From Morganella morganii (GTDB lineage: Bacteria; Pseudomonadota; Gammaproteobacteria; Enterobacterales; Enterobacteriaceae), in the NCBI RefSeq assembly GCF_019242955.1, contig NZ_CP066129.1, forward strand, positions 1,550,001 to 1,614,000: a stretch of 64,000 bases of DNA, written 5' to 3'. The first letter of the stretch is position 1. Every line of letters starts with the position of its first letter. The notes beneath the pieces were generated by a model. That model was given only the letters and a program-made list of their open reading frames with translations. It ran no database searches and was not told the origin of the DNA. This document shows, piece after piece, positions 50,658-59,207 of this stretch. Both the position numbers and the translations under genes were made by a program.

Positions 50658-51485
50658 ATGGTAAGGCGGGTATTGCCGGGATTCGGCCTATCCCTCGGGT
50701 TTACCCTGCTTTACAGCGGGCTGATCCTGCTGCTGCCCCTCACCGCGCTGGTATTACAGCTGTCACAGATGAGCTGGGCGCAGTACTGGCAGGTGATCAC
50801 CGGTCCGCAGGTGGTTGCCGCCTATAAAGTCACGCTGCTCGCTGCGCTGGCCGCCAGTCTGTTCAATGCTGTTTTTGGTGTGCTGATGGCCTGGATTCTG
50901 ACCCGCTACCGCTTTCCCGGCCGCCGTATTCTCGACGGCCTGATGGATCTGCCCTTTGCACTGCCCACCGCGGTAGCGGGGCTGACACTCGCCACACTGT
51001 TTGCCCCCAACGGCTGGTACGGCCGTTTTTTTGACTCATTTAATATCACGGTGGTGAATACCTGGATTGGTATTGCTGTCGCGATGATGTTTACCAGTAT
51101 TCCGTTTGTTGTCCGCACGGTACAGCCGGTGCTGGAAACCCTGAAACCGGAATATGAGGAAGCGGCAGAAACGCTGGGTGCTTCGCGTTTTCAGATATTC
51201 TGCCGTGTGATCTGGCCGGAAATTGCGCCTGCCGCCCTGGCGGGCACCGTTTTATCGTTTACCCGCAGTCTCGGTGAGTTCGGCGCGGTGATTTTTATCG
51301 CCGGTAATCTGGCGTGGCAGACGGAAGTGGTATCGTTCCTGATTTTTGTCCGTTTGCAGGAATTTGAATATCCGGCAGCAGCAGCTATTGCCTCTGTGGT
51401 GCTGATGACATCACTGGTGCTGCTGCTGGCGGTGAATATCATCCAGAGCCGCGCCGGGTTGCGCACAGGCAGGTCACATGGCTGA
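50658..51485 (+). CDS. cysT: Sulfate/thiosulfate ABC permease subunit CysT (CysU)
   Basis: 275 residues, about six membrane helices. The ABC-permease EAA loop is at EYEEAAETLGASRFQIFCRVIWP. It forms the inner-membrane channel with CysW. It starts 1 base after cysP and overlaps cysW by 8 bases. Confidence 0.96.
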   Translation: MVRRVLPGFGLSLGFTLLYSGLILLLPLTALVLQLSQMSWAQYWQVITGPQVVAAYKVTLLAALAASLFNAVFGVLMAWILTRYRFPGRRILDGLMDLPFALPTAVAGLTLATLFAPNGWYGRFFDSFNITVVNTWIGIAVAMMFTSIPFVVRTVQPVLETLKPEYEEAAETLGASRFQIFCRVIWPEIAPAALAGTVLSFTRSLGEFGAVIFIAGNLAWQTEVVSFLIFVRLQEFEYPAAAAIASVVLMTSLVLLLAVNIIQSRAGLRTGRSHG

Positions 51486-52320
51486 TTCATTGCGCCGCAG
51501 GCGTTTCCCGTGGCAGAAATGGCTGCTGATTGGCGCCGGTCTGCTGCTGACGTTTGTGATCCTGATTGTTCCGCTGATATGGATTTTTGTCACCGCGTTA
51601 TCTGACGGTATCGGTGGTGTGGTCCGGGCGCTGGCGGAGGCGGATATGCTGCATGCTATCTGGCTGACGCTGATTGTGGCGCTGATCACCGTACCGGTGA
51701 ATCTGATTTTCGGCACACTGCTGGCGTGGCTGGTGACACGGTTCCGTTTTCCCGGCCGTCAGTTACTGCTGACACTGGCGGATCTGCCGTTTGCGGTATC
51801 GCCGGTGATTGCCGGGCTGCTTTACCTGCTGCTGTACGGCTCGAACAGCTGGCTTGGCGGTTTTCTGGAAAGCTCGCTGGATACCCAAATCATGTTTGCG
51901 CTGCCGGGGATTGTGCTGGTGACTATTTTTGTGACCTGTCCCTATGTGGTCAGAGAACTGGTGCCGGTGATGCTCAGTCAGGGCGCGCAGGAGGAAGAGG
52001 CTGCTGTGCTGCTGGGAGCCCGTGCGTGGCAGATTTGGTGGCGGGTGACGCTGCCGAATATCCGCTGGCCGTTGTTTTACGGTGTGATACTGACCAATGC
52101 CCGTGCTATCGGGGAGTTTGGTGCGGTCTCGGTGGTTTCCGGGGCGATTCGCGGGGAAACGTTCACTTTGCCGCTGCAGGTGGAATTATTGCATCAGGAT
52201 TATCAGACGGTGGCGGCGTTTACCGCATCCGGGCTGCTGGCGCTGATGGCTGTTGTGACCTTATGCATTCGTCACGGCGTGATGGCATATCAGGGATACC
52301 GGAGGAAATATGAGCATTGA
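51478..52320 (+). CDS. cysW: Sulfate/thiosulfate ABC permease subunit CysW
   Basis: 280 residues, six membrane helices, EAA loop QEEEAAVLLGARAWQIWWRVTLPN. It pairs with CysT in the permease. It overlaps cysT upstream and cysA downstream by 8 and 11 bases, indicating translational coupling. Confidence 0.96.
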   Translation: MADSLRRRRFPWQKWLLIGAGLLLTFVILIVPLIWIFVTALSDGIGGVVRALAEADMLHAIWLTLIVALITVPVNLIFGTLLAWLVTRFRFPGRQLLLTLADLPFAVSPVIAGLLYLLLYGSNSWLGGFLESSLDTQIMFALPGIVLVTIFVTCPYVVRELVPVMLSQGAQEEEAAVLLGARAWQIWWRVTLPNIRWPLFYGVILTNARAIGEFGAVSVVSGAIRGETFTLPLQVELLHQDYQTVAAFTASGLLALMAVVTLCIRHGVMAYQGYRRKYEH

Positions 52321-53392
52321 GATCCGTCATCTGACACATCATTTCGGCGCAGAGCCGGTATTGCAGGATATCTCGCTGTCGGTGGCGGACGGTGAAATGG
52401 TGGCGTTACTGGGGCCGTCCGGCTCCGGAAAAACCACACTGCTGCGCATTATTGCCGGACTGACGCCTCACACCGCCGGTGAACTGTATATCAGCGGTGA
52501 GGAAGTCTCCGGGATGGCCGCCGGTGAGCGCCGTGCCGGGTTTGTATTCCAGCACTATGCGTTGTTCCGGCATATGACGGTGTTTGACAATATCGCGTTC
52601 GGGCTGACCGTTCTGCCGCGTAAAACACGGCCGTCAAAAACGCAGATCCGCGATAAAGTGATGTCACTGCTGGAAAAAATTCAGATGCCGCACCTGGCGG
52701 ATCGGTATCCGGCGCAGCTTTCCGGAGGGCAGCAGCAGCGGGTGGCACTGGCCAGAGCGCTGGCGGCGGAGCCGCGTATCCTGCTGCTGGATGAGCCGTT
52801 CGGTGCACTGGATGCCGGGGTGAGAACCGAACTGCGCCGCTGGCTGCGTCAGCTGCATCAGTCGCTGGGATTCACCGCTGTGTTTGTGACACACGATCAG
52901 GAAGAAGCACTGGAAGTGGCCGATCGTATCGTGGTAATGCGCAGCGGGCATATAGAGCAGGTCGCGGCACCGGAAAGCCTCGGCAATGATGATAGTAACC
53001 GTTTTGTGACGGAATTTCTTGGTCAGATAAATATTTTCCGCGGTGATATCGGTACTGACGGTGTGGTACGGGTCGGCGGTGTGCATCAGCCGGTTACCGC
53101 GCTGACGGCCGGTTCCGGGCCGGTGGCCGTATTTGTGCGCCCGTGGTCGCTGACACTGAAACATACGTTTTCAGCAGATGCGGTTGCCGCACGGATAGTG
53201 ACGCTCCGTTCACACGGTCACTACCGTACTGCGGTGGTGACCACGGAAGCCGCAGAAGATGAAGTGACGGTGATATTACCGCCGGACACCCGCGCTGCTG
53301 CCGGTGATTCTGTCTGGCTGACTATCAGAGAGCTGCGGCTGTTCCGCGGTGAACACGAACTGGCACTGCTGCCGCAGGCGCAGTGCGCATGA
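52310..53392 (+). CDS. cysA: Sulfate/thiosulfate ABC transporter ATP-binding protein
   Basis: 360 residues. Walker A GPSGSGKTT, Q-loop FVFQHYALF, signature LSGGQQQRVALARAL, Walker B ILLLDEPFGALD and H-loop VTHDQEEA are all present. The C-terminal about 120 residues form the TOBE-like regulatory domain. It energises CysTW. It is followed after 78 bases by cysM. Confidence 0.97.
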   Translation: MSIEIRHLTHHFGAEPVLQDISLSVADGEMVALLGPSGSGKTTLLRIIAGLTPHTAGELYISGEEVSGMAAGERRAGFVFQHYALFRHMTVFDNIAFGLTVLPRKTRPSKTQIRDKVMSLLEKIQMPHLADRYPAQLSGGQQQRVALARALAAEPRILLLDEPFGALDAGVRTELRRWLRQLHQSLGFTAVFVTHDQEEALEVADRIVVMRSGHIEQVAAPESLGNDDSNRFVTEFLGQINIFRGDIGTDGVVRVGGVHQPVTALTAGSGPVAVFVRPWSLTLKHTFSADAVAARIVTLRSHGHYRTAVVTTEAAEDEVTVILPPDTRAAAGDSVWLTIRELRLFRGEHELALLPQAQCA

Positions 53393-53470
53393 ACATGAGA
53401 ATAAATCCGGTTGCATATTGCCTTGCTGCGGCGGTATGGTTTCAGTTTACGGCTCAGGAGGCTGAATAAC

Positions 53471-54352
53471 GTGGCATCTATCAGTAATGGTATCGGTAAT
53501 ACCCCGCTTTTCCGGCTTGCCCGGCTGGGGGAAGAGTACGGTGCGGAAATCTGGATCAAACCGGAAGGCAATAACCCCGGCGGCTCGGTAAAAGATCGTG
53601 CGGCGAAAAGTATGATTGAAGGCGCTGAACAGCGCGGGGAAATTCGTCCCGGCGACACGCTGATTGAAGCCACCAGCGGCAATACCGGTATTGCACTGGC
53701 GATGATTTCCGCCATACGCGGATACAAATTAAAACTGCTGATGCCGGAAAATATGAGTGCCGAACGTCAGGCCGCCATGAAGGCGTACGGTGCGGAACTG
53801 GTGCTGGTCAGCCGGGCGCAGGGCATGGAAGGTGCACGGGATCTGGCGCGGCAGATGGCAGCGGACGGGGAGGGCTATGTGCTCGATCAGTTTAATAACC
53901 CCGATAATCCGCTGGCCCACTACCGGACAACCGGTCCGGAGATCTGGCAGCAGACCGGTGGCCGTATCACACATTTTGTTTCCGCGATGGGCACCACCGG
54001 CACCATCACCGGGGTGGCGCGTTACCTGAAAGAGGTCGCGCCGCAGGTGAATATCACCGGTCTGCAACCGGCGGAAAACAGCCAGATTCCGGGGATACGG
54101 CGCTGGTCACCGGGGTATCTGCCGGGTATTTTTCAGCCGCAGCTGGTGGATGATATTCTGGATATCACCCAGCAGGACGCGGAGAACACCATGCGTCAGC
54201 TTGCACAGCAGGAAGGTATTTTCTGCGGGGTCAGCTCCGGCGGGGCGGTGGCCGGTGCGCTGAGGATTGCGAAAGAAAAACCGGGAGCGGTGATTGTGGT
54301 TGTTATTTGCGATCGCGGTGACCGTTATCTCTCAACCGGTGTCTTCGGCTGA
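53471..54352 (+). CDS. cysM: O-acetylserine sulfhydrylase B (CysM)
   Basis: 293 residues from GTG 53471 (MASISNGIGNTPLFRL), with aggag upstream; the frame is open 20 codons further but this start matches the family. PLP site GGSVKDRAAKS (Lys), EATSGNTGIAL and VSSGGAVAGAL are present. CysM accepts thiosulfate to make S-sulfocysteine, fitting the adjacent thiosulfate uptake genes. It ends at STGVFG and so lacks the short C-terminal tail of E. coli CysM. Confidence 0.95.
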   Translation: MASISNGIGNTPLFRLARLGEEYGAEIWIKPEGNNPGGSVKDRAAKSMIEGAEQRGEIRPGDTLIEATSGNTGIALAMISAIRGYKLKLLMPENMSAERQAAMKAYGAELVLVSRAQGMEGARDLARQMAADGEGYVLDQFNNPDNPLAHYRTTGPEIWQQTGGRITHFVSAMGTTGTITGVARYLKEVAPQVNITGLQPAENSQIPGIRRWSPGYLPGIFQPQLVDDILDITQQDAENTMRQLAQQEGIFCGVSSGGAVAGALRIAKEKPGAVIVVVICDRGDRYLSTGVFG

Positions 54353-54356
54353 GACA

Positions 54357-54809
54357 TCATCCCGCTGTTTTGCCGGTATATTTCATGTGCAGCAGCGGGA
54401 ACGGGTTTCCCTCACCATCCAGTTCAGAACGGCCTGTCTGTATAAAGCCCATATGGCGGTAAAAACCGGCGCCCTGCGGGTTTTGTTCATTCACATCCAG
54501 CTCATCGGCCTGTAACTGCTCAATTGCATAATTCAGCAGGAATTTACCGGTGCCTTTGCCGCGAATTGCCGCATCCGCAAACAGCATCTCAATCCGGTTT
54601 CCGTCTGTGCCGAGGAAGCCGTGAATCTCTCCGTTTTCATCCTGAGCCATCACCACATTCAGGTTCGGCAGATAGGTATTCAGCAGCAGCGGACGCAGCT
54701 TTTCAATATCAGCCTCACCTAAAAAATCATGTGTGGCGCGGACGGATGATTCCCAGATAGCCACAAGGCGCGGAAAATAAGCCGGTTTTGCAGGAATGAC
54801 AGTTAACAT
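54357..54809 (-). CDS. yjaB: GNAT acetyltransferase, YjaB-like
   Basis: 150 residues; WESSVRATHDFLGEADIEKL, the acetyl-CoA loop IRGKGTGKFLLNYAI and VNEQNPQGAGFYRHMGF, then TGRSELDGEGNPFPLLHM, all match E. coli YjaB. It is a predicted N-acetyltransferase. It is tail-to-tail with cysM, four bases apart. Confidence 0.88.
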   Translation of the reverse strand: MLTVIPAKPAYFPRLVAIWESSVRATHDFLGEADIEKLRPLLLNTYLPNLNVVMAQDENGEIHGFLGTDGNRIEMLFADAAIRGKGTGKFLLNYAIEQLQADELDVNEQNPQGAGFYRHMGFIQTGRSELDGEGNPFPLLHMKYTGKTAG

Positions 54810-54839
54810 AATAACCTGTAAATCAGAGGTATTGAGATG

Positions 54840-54869
54840 GCAGGTGTCCCGGTATGGAGGGACACCTGC
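54840..54869 (-). terminator. Hairpin downstream of the methyltransferase gene
   Basis: gcaggtgtccc and gggacacctgc form a perfect 11-bp stem just after the methyltransferase stop on the minus strand. No T-run, so it may act as a processing or Rho-assisted end. Confidence 0.45.
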
Positions 54870-54875
54870 GTATGA

Positions 54876-55451
54876 TCAGTTATTGGTATGACGTCTTTTA
54901 GGGGTACAGATATACACCCACGCCGGCGGAACGTTAAACATCACACGCTCTTTGCGGAAATGGAAATAGCGGTGCAGGTATTTCTCAAACTTGGTGGTGT
55001 ACTGAAACAGAATAAACTGTCCGTTACTGATTTCAAGATTGTCACGTACTGCTTTCAGAATACGCAGCCCGACCCGGCGGTCAATAGACAGGAACGGCAG
55101 GCCGGAAAAAATCACATTATACGGGTGGTTCAGTTTTTCCGCCGAGTCCGAAAAAATCCCCAGACGGCTGTCCTGAAATTTATTCAGCAGACTGACAAAA
55201 TACGGATCAATCTCGTAGGCATCCAGTTTTGCCTGCGGATTCATCTGATCCAGAATCTGACGGGTGATAACCCCGGTACCGGCACCCAGTTCAGCAAAAT
55301 GCTGAACACCGTTCCAGTCGACGTGGCGGACCATTGCACGACACAGCCAGCGTGATGAGGGGGTAATGGTTCCCATGGTTGCCGGAGACGCAATAAATTT
55401 TTTAATGTACGCGTAATAGCTCAGTAGCGGTGAATAGTTTGATACTTCCAT
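54876..55451 (-). CDS. Class I SAM-dependent methyltransferase, phospholipid N-methyltransferase-like
   Basis: 191 residues from the ATG at 55451; ATG at 55460 is in frame but touches the aagga ribosome binding site, which is well spaced for 55451. The N-terminus has the pattern FIASPATMGTITPSSRWLCRAM seen in PmtA-like phospholipid methyltransferases. The SAM motif is FAELGAGTGVITRQIL, and VIFSGLPFLSIDRRV follows. Substrate is unknown; a lipid or small molecule is possible. It stands alone. Confidence 0.75.
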   Translation of the reverse strand: MEVSNYSPLLSYYAYIKKFIASPATMGTITPSSRWLCRAMVRHVDWNGVQHFAELGAGTGVITRQILDQMNPQAKLDAYEIDPYFVSLLNKFQDSRLGIFSDSAEKLNHPYNVIFSGLPFLSIDRRVGLRILKAVRDNLEISNGQFILFQYTTKFEKYLHRYFHFRKERVMFNVPPAWVYICTPKRRHTNN

Positions 55452-55460
55452 AATAAGCAT

Positions 55461-55878
55461 TCCTTACAAACCCGGCAGATGTTCAGCAAAACAGAACACA
55501 ACATACAACGCACGTTTAAATGGTCACGTCGGTGAAACATATTCAATATCATATGCTGATTATTCCCTTTCCTCTATAGATAAATAAGGTATTTTTTAGC
55601 AGAGAATAAAATGATAAATTTCATAAAACTGTAATATAAAACAATAATATACTGTGTCTTATTTTCGGTTTTTAATTAATGGGCAGATAAGATTGATTTG
55701 TTATAAATAATAATCAGATGAATGAATAAGGTAGCTGACAGGAAAAGAATAGCGGATTAAGCGGCCGTTAGTACAGGGATGACAGCGATTTTTGCAAAAG
55801 CTGACATTAACGGAATAAACATGACACTCCGCACCGGCATATTATGCTGAATAAAAGCCGGTACGGAATAAGAATTAA
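55461..55878. other. AT-rich intergenic region
   Basis: About 420 bases with no credible gene. It carries the promoter of the upstream minus-strand methyltransferase gene and, near 55828-55867, a terminator-like hairpin (tccgcaccggc / gccggtacgga) just after the ydcY-like gene on the minus strand. Confidence 0.5.
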
Positions 55879-56061
55879 CTAGTGATGTATTTTTCCGTGA
55901 TCCATTATCGCCTGACGGAGGCGTTGCTGTAACTCATAACGCTGTTCATACGGCAGCGGGTTACTGTCACCCAGGCTGACCATCAGTTCATTCATTTCAG
56001 TGATACTGTTGCTCTCAATGGCTTTTTCCACATCAGCAACACTTTGTGCATAATCGCTCAT
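55879..56061 (-). CDS. Small conserved protein, YdcY (DUF2526) family
   Basis: 60 residues, MSDYAQSVADVEKAIESNSI with NELMVSLGDSN and QRYELQQRLRQAIMDHG, resembling E. coli YdcY (VDAAIEESVIAHMNELL). The function is unknown. It is shorter than YdcY at the C-terminus. A hairpin follows its stop. Confidence 0.75.
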   Translation of the reverse strand: MSDYAQSVADVEKAIESNSITEMNELMVSLGDSNPLPYEQRYELQQRLRQAIMDHGKIHH

Positions 56062-56143
56062 ACGGCTGTCCTTATTCAGTCTGATTTTAATGCTGCTATC
56101 CTACCTGAACAGCCGTAAAAACGTTAGTGCAAAACGGCGGTGC

Positions 56144-56530
56144 TCAGGCGGCGTGATCATTATGCCGGGATGGCGGTTCCAGCGGAGGCAGGCCGTGTGC
56201 GGCTCTTGCCCGGTCACAGGCGGCATTGTGCACACCGCTGACCCATGACTGATCAAATTCACGGCAGGGGGACGGACGCTGTGTGTAGATACTGCATGCC
56301 ACACACTGACCGACTTCCCCCTGAAGATTGATACAGCGCGGGGATTTCTGATCTGTACCTTTCATACAGGCCATAAAATCATTCACTTTTTCTGTCATCT
56401 CTGCCGGTACCACACCGCCCGTGATATCCATTTCTCCGTGATAAAATGAGACCCGGAAATAGGCACAGCATGCCCCGCACTGCATACAGGGATTGGTGTC
56501 CGCATCAGTAAACGCAATTACATTACTCAT
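56144..56530 (-). CDS. ykgJ: YkgJ-type zinc- or iron-chelating protein
   Basis: 128 residues from MSNVIAF (the ATG at 56545 adds five residues). Eight or more cysteines in [43 protein letters not shown] and PCREFD match E. coli YkgJ and the CXXCXXCC family. It is a predicted metal-binding protein; function unknown. Confidence 0.88.
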   Translation of the reverse strand: MSNVIAFTDADTNPCMQCGACCAYFRVSFYHGEMDITGGVVPAEMTEKVNDFMACMKGTDQKSPRCINLQGEVGQCVACSIYTQRPSPCREFDQSWVSGVHNAACDRARAAHGLPPLEPPSRHNDHAA

Positions 56531-56545
56531 GATAGTTAGCCACAT

Positions 56546-56917
56546 TATGCAAACGCGGTGATAATTTCACCGCCGACCGAGTTTTGTCCTGAATAAATCT
56601 TCAGGGCGGATTATTGTTTTTATTTTACCGCTGAAATTCATCAAAAATAAACAGCAACAGATCACAAAATAATGGGTAAAGCTAAAATAATAAGTCTGCT
56701 AATAAAGGATGATCAGGATTATTATCTGATATTTAAGCTAATTTTCTGTTTTTAAAAGATAAAGTAAATTCAGTGCCGACGGTGTTCTCCTGCACAATCT
56801 GCTGCCGCAGTCTGGCGCAAAGCTAAAAAAATCAATGAAGTTGCTGACAGTGGTAATCCTTTCAATATGGTTTACTTTCCGCATCGGAAAACAGGCTCGG
56901 AAAGTAAAGGGAAAGGT
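56546..56917 (+). other. AT-rich upstream region of the T6SS operon
   Basis: About 370 bases, AT-rich between about 56630 and 56770, with no convincing gene. It presumably holds the promoter and regulator sites for the T6SS genes. I could not assign a single promoter. Confidence 0.4.
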
Positions 56918-58099
56918 ATGCCATTGTCTCAGGATGAGCAGAAAGCACTGTGGTTGCCCGTCTGTGAAACACAGCCGCAGGGGGAGTATTTAAAAGCAGA
57001 CAGTGCCCGTTACCGGCCGCTGCGTAATCTGTTCAATATCGCCCAGTCTTCACTGCGCCGCCTGTTACAGCAAACCGATGAGGACAGCAGGGTGCAGCAC
57101 CGGCAGCAGATGCTTGCCGATCAGACCGCACTGGCGGATGCGCTGTTTCCGGTTCTGGCAGATACTGCCCGTGATATCAGTCTTTCCGGCTGGTATCTCT
57201 GGTGTCAGATTTTACAGGACCCGTCTCTCTGCGCCCTTGAGCAGTCTCTTGCCTGGTTCTCTGTCCAGATGACAGAGCGCTGGGAACACCTGCCGCCGCA
57301 ACATACGGAAGACCCGCAGGCAGAGCAGATAAAATTACAGGAACTGAGTCTGATTTTGGGCACCGGTACCGAAAATTGTTTGTTTTACAGTGCGGTATTA
57401 CTGTTGCCGGTGGCGGATGACATCCCCTATTACCATTATCTGCAATGTCAGCACCGCGGAGCGCTGCCGGATCTCCCGGCGCGCTCTGAAGAAGCCCGGA
57501 CAGATGCCCGTCAGCGCATTGATATGCTGACACAGTGCCTGGCGCACTTACAGCCGCTGGCTGCATTTTTTGCGGCACGAAGCGCTGCCGGCACAGTACA
57601 TCCCGCCTTTTTTACCGAATTACTGACCGGTTACCGCAGCGCTGTGATGGCTGTCAGCGGTCTGCCGTTGTCAGCACCACCGGTAACGGATGTACAGCCG
57701 GAATCTCCGCCGCAAAAACCGGTATCGCCGGCAGCGGGACAGACCGCCCGCCCGGATTTTCCGGCACTCAGTCAGCGTAATCATCATAACCGTGATACGG
57801 CACTGCGGCAGTTGCGCGAAATTTCACGCTATTTCAGAGACAGCGAACCTCACAGCCCGATCTCCTACCTGCTGGAAAAAGCCATCCGCTGGGGACAGAT
57901 GTCTCTGGCCGGGCTGTGGCAGGAAATATTACTGGAAGACAACAGTACACTGCTGGACCGGATTTTTTCACTGACCGGTCTGAATGACATGCAGATGACG
58001 GAATTGCCGGAGCCGGAAAGCGGTATATCCGGTACGGCATCCGCAGATGAAAACCCGACCTTACCGGCAGAGCGCGGTAATACCGCACTGCGCTGGTAA
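56918..58099 (+). CDS. tssA: Type VI secretion protein TssA
   Basis: 393 residues from the ATG at 56918 with aaggga 5 bases before; the frame extends 17 codons up without a good start. The N-terminal ImpA_N-type domain has LKADSARYRPLRNLFNIAQ. A variable middle and proline-rich linker (about 270-295) are followed by a C-terminal helix pair NRDTALRQLREISRYFRDSE and PHSPISYLLEKAIRWG, characteristic of TssA. It coordinates baseplate and sheath-tube assembly. First gene of the cluster. Confidence 0.9.
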   Translation: MPLSQDEQKALWLPVCETQPQGEYLKADSARYRPLRNLFNIAQSSLRRLLQQTDEDSRVQHRQQMLADQTALADALFPVLADTARDISLSGWYLWCQILQDPSLCALEQSLAWFSVQMTERWEHLPPQHTEDPQAEQIKLQELSLILGTGTENCLFYSAVLLLPVADDIPYYHYLQCQHRGALPDLPARSEEARTDARQRIDMLTQCLAHLQPLAAFFAARSAAGTVHPAFFTELLTGYRSAVMAVSGLPLSAPPVTDVQPESPPQKPVSPAAGQTARPDFPALSQRNHHNRDTALRQLREISRYFRDSEPHSPISYLLEKAIRWGQMSLAGLWQEILLEDNSTLLDRIFSLTGLNDMQMTELPEPESGISGTASADENPTLPAERGNTALRW

Positions 58100-58127
58100 T
58101 TATTACACACACATAATAAGGATAGTT

Positions 58128-58646
58128 ATGGCAAGTATTTATATGCGAATTGATGGCGTTGATATTAAAGGCGGCGCAACAGTTATCGGCCTGGACGGCA
58201 CAAACTGGTTTGCGGTGGATTCTTACAGCTGGGGAGGTTCCCGCAATGTGGCGATGGATATCGGTAACGGCAATAACGCCGATTCCGGTATGGTCGCGAT
58301 TCAGCCGGTCAGTGTGGCAAAACAGATTGATGGTGCATCGGAAGATCTGCTTTCTTTCCTGTTTAATCCGGGTAAAGAAGGTAAAACGGTGGAAATCGCC
58401 TTTACCAAACCGGAAGCTGACGGTTCCGGCGCATCGGTGTATTTCCAGATCAAACTTTCTCATGCCCGCCTGACCGGTTACAACGTCAGCGGTTATGACG
58501 GCGCACAGCCGCATGAAATGATCACGTTCTCCTATGTGGAGATTTCACAGAAACATTCCTATGAACTGGAAGGCGGTGAGCTGAAAGAGGGCGGTATTGT
58601 TACCTACAACCTGCCGCAGGGCAAACTGCTGTCCGGCGCGAAATAA
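58128..58646 (+). CDS. hcp: Type VI secretion tube protein Hcp
   Basis: 172 residues from MASIYMRIDGVDIKGGA, the family start, with aagga 6 bases upstream. WGGSRNVAMDIGNGNN, PVSVAKQIDGASEDLL and MITFSYVEISQKH are typical Hcp features. Hcp hexamers stack into the inner tube expelled by the sheath. An intrinsic terminator follows, probably raising hcp transcript level above the rest of the operon. Confidence 0.95.
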   Translation: MASIYMRIDGVDIKGGATVIGLDGTNWFAVDSYSWGGSRNVAMDIGNGNNADSGMVAIQPVSVAKQIDGASEDLLSFLFNPGKEGKTVEIAFTKPEADGSGASVYFQIKLSHARLTGYNVSGYDGAQPHEMITFSYVEISQKHSYELEGGELKEGGIVTYNLPQGKLLSGAK

Positions 58647-58651
58647 TACTG

Positions 58652-58680
58652 AACGGGAAGCCTGAGGGCTTCCCGTTTTC
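58652..58680 (+). terminator. Intrinsic terminator after hcp
   Basis: aacgggaagcc (58652-58662) and ggcttcccgtt (58667-58677) form a perfect 11-bp stem with a 4-base loop and a T-rich end, 6 bases after the hcp stop and before tssB. Confidence 0.85.
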
Positions 58681-58703
58681 TTGATAACCGCAGGAAAATT
58701 GTT

Positions 58704-59207
58704 ATGGCAATGAATGCACAGCACAAGCGGGTAAATAAAAACCGCGTCAGTATTACGTATGATGTTGAAGTAAACGGGGAATCAGAAAACCGGGAGCTGC
58801 CGTTTGTCGTCGGGGTGGTCGGTGATTTCTCCGGCCACAAACCGGCGGATAAAAAATGTGCGCCGGAAGACCGGGAATTTACCGGTATTGATAACGACAA
58901 TTTTAATGATGTGATGGCGCAGGTAAACCCGGAACTGACCTTTAATGTCACCAATACACTCAGTGATGACGGCAGTGAATTTCCGGTTGAACTCTCTTTT
59001 ACCTCGATGGCGGATTTCCATCCGGAAAATCTGGTTAATCAGATTGCACCGCTTAAATCGCTGGTTGAAACCCGTAATCAGTTGAAAACGCTGCTCAGCA
59101 AAGCAGACCGCTCCCGTGATCTGGAGCAGTTGCTCAAAGAAATCCTGCAAAACACTGAAGCGCTGAGTTCGCTTTCCTCCGAGCTGGCTGTACAGGAGGA
59201 ACGCTGA
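58704..59207 (+). CDS. tssB: T6SS contractile sheath small subunit TssB
   Basis: 167 residues. RVSITYDVEVNGESENRELPF, VVGDFSG, then ENLVNQIAPLKSLVETRNQL and the C-terminal helix mark TssB/VipA. With TssC it forms the contractile sheath. The stop overlaps the start of tssC by one base (tgatg). Confidence 0.96.
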   Translation: MAMNAQHKRVNKNRVSITYDVEVNGESENRELPFVVGVVGDFSGHKPADKKCAPEDREFTGIDNDNFNDVMAQVNPELTFNVTNTLSDDGSEFPVELSFTSMADFHPENLVNQIAPLKSLVETRNQLKTLLSKADRSRDLEQLLKEILQNTEALSSLSSELAVQEER

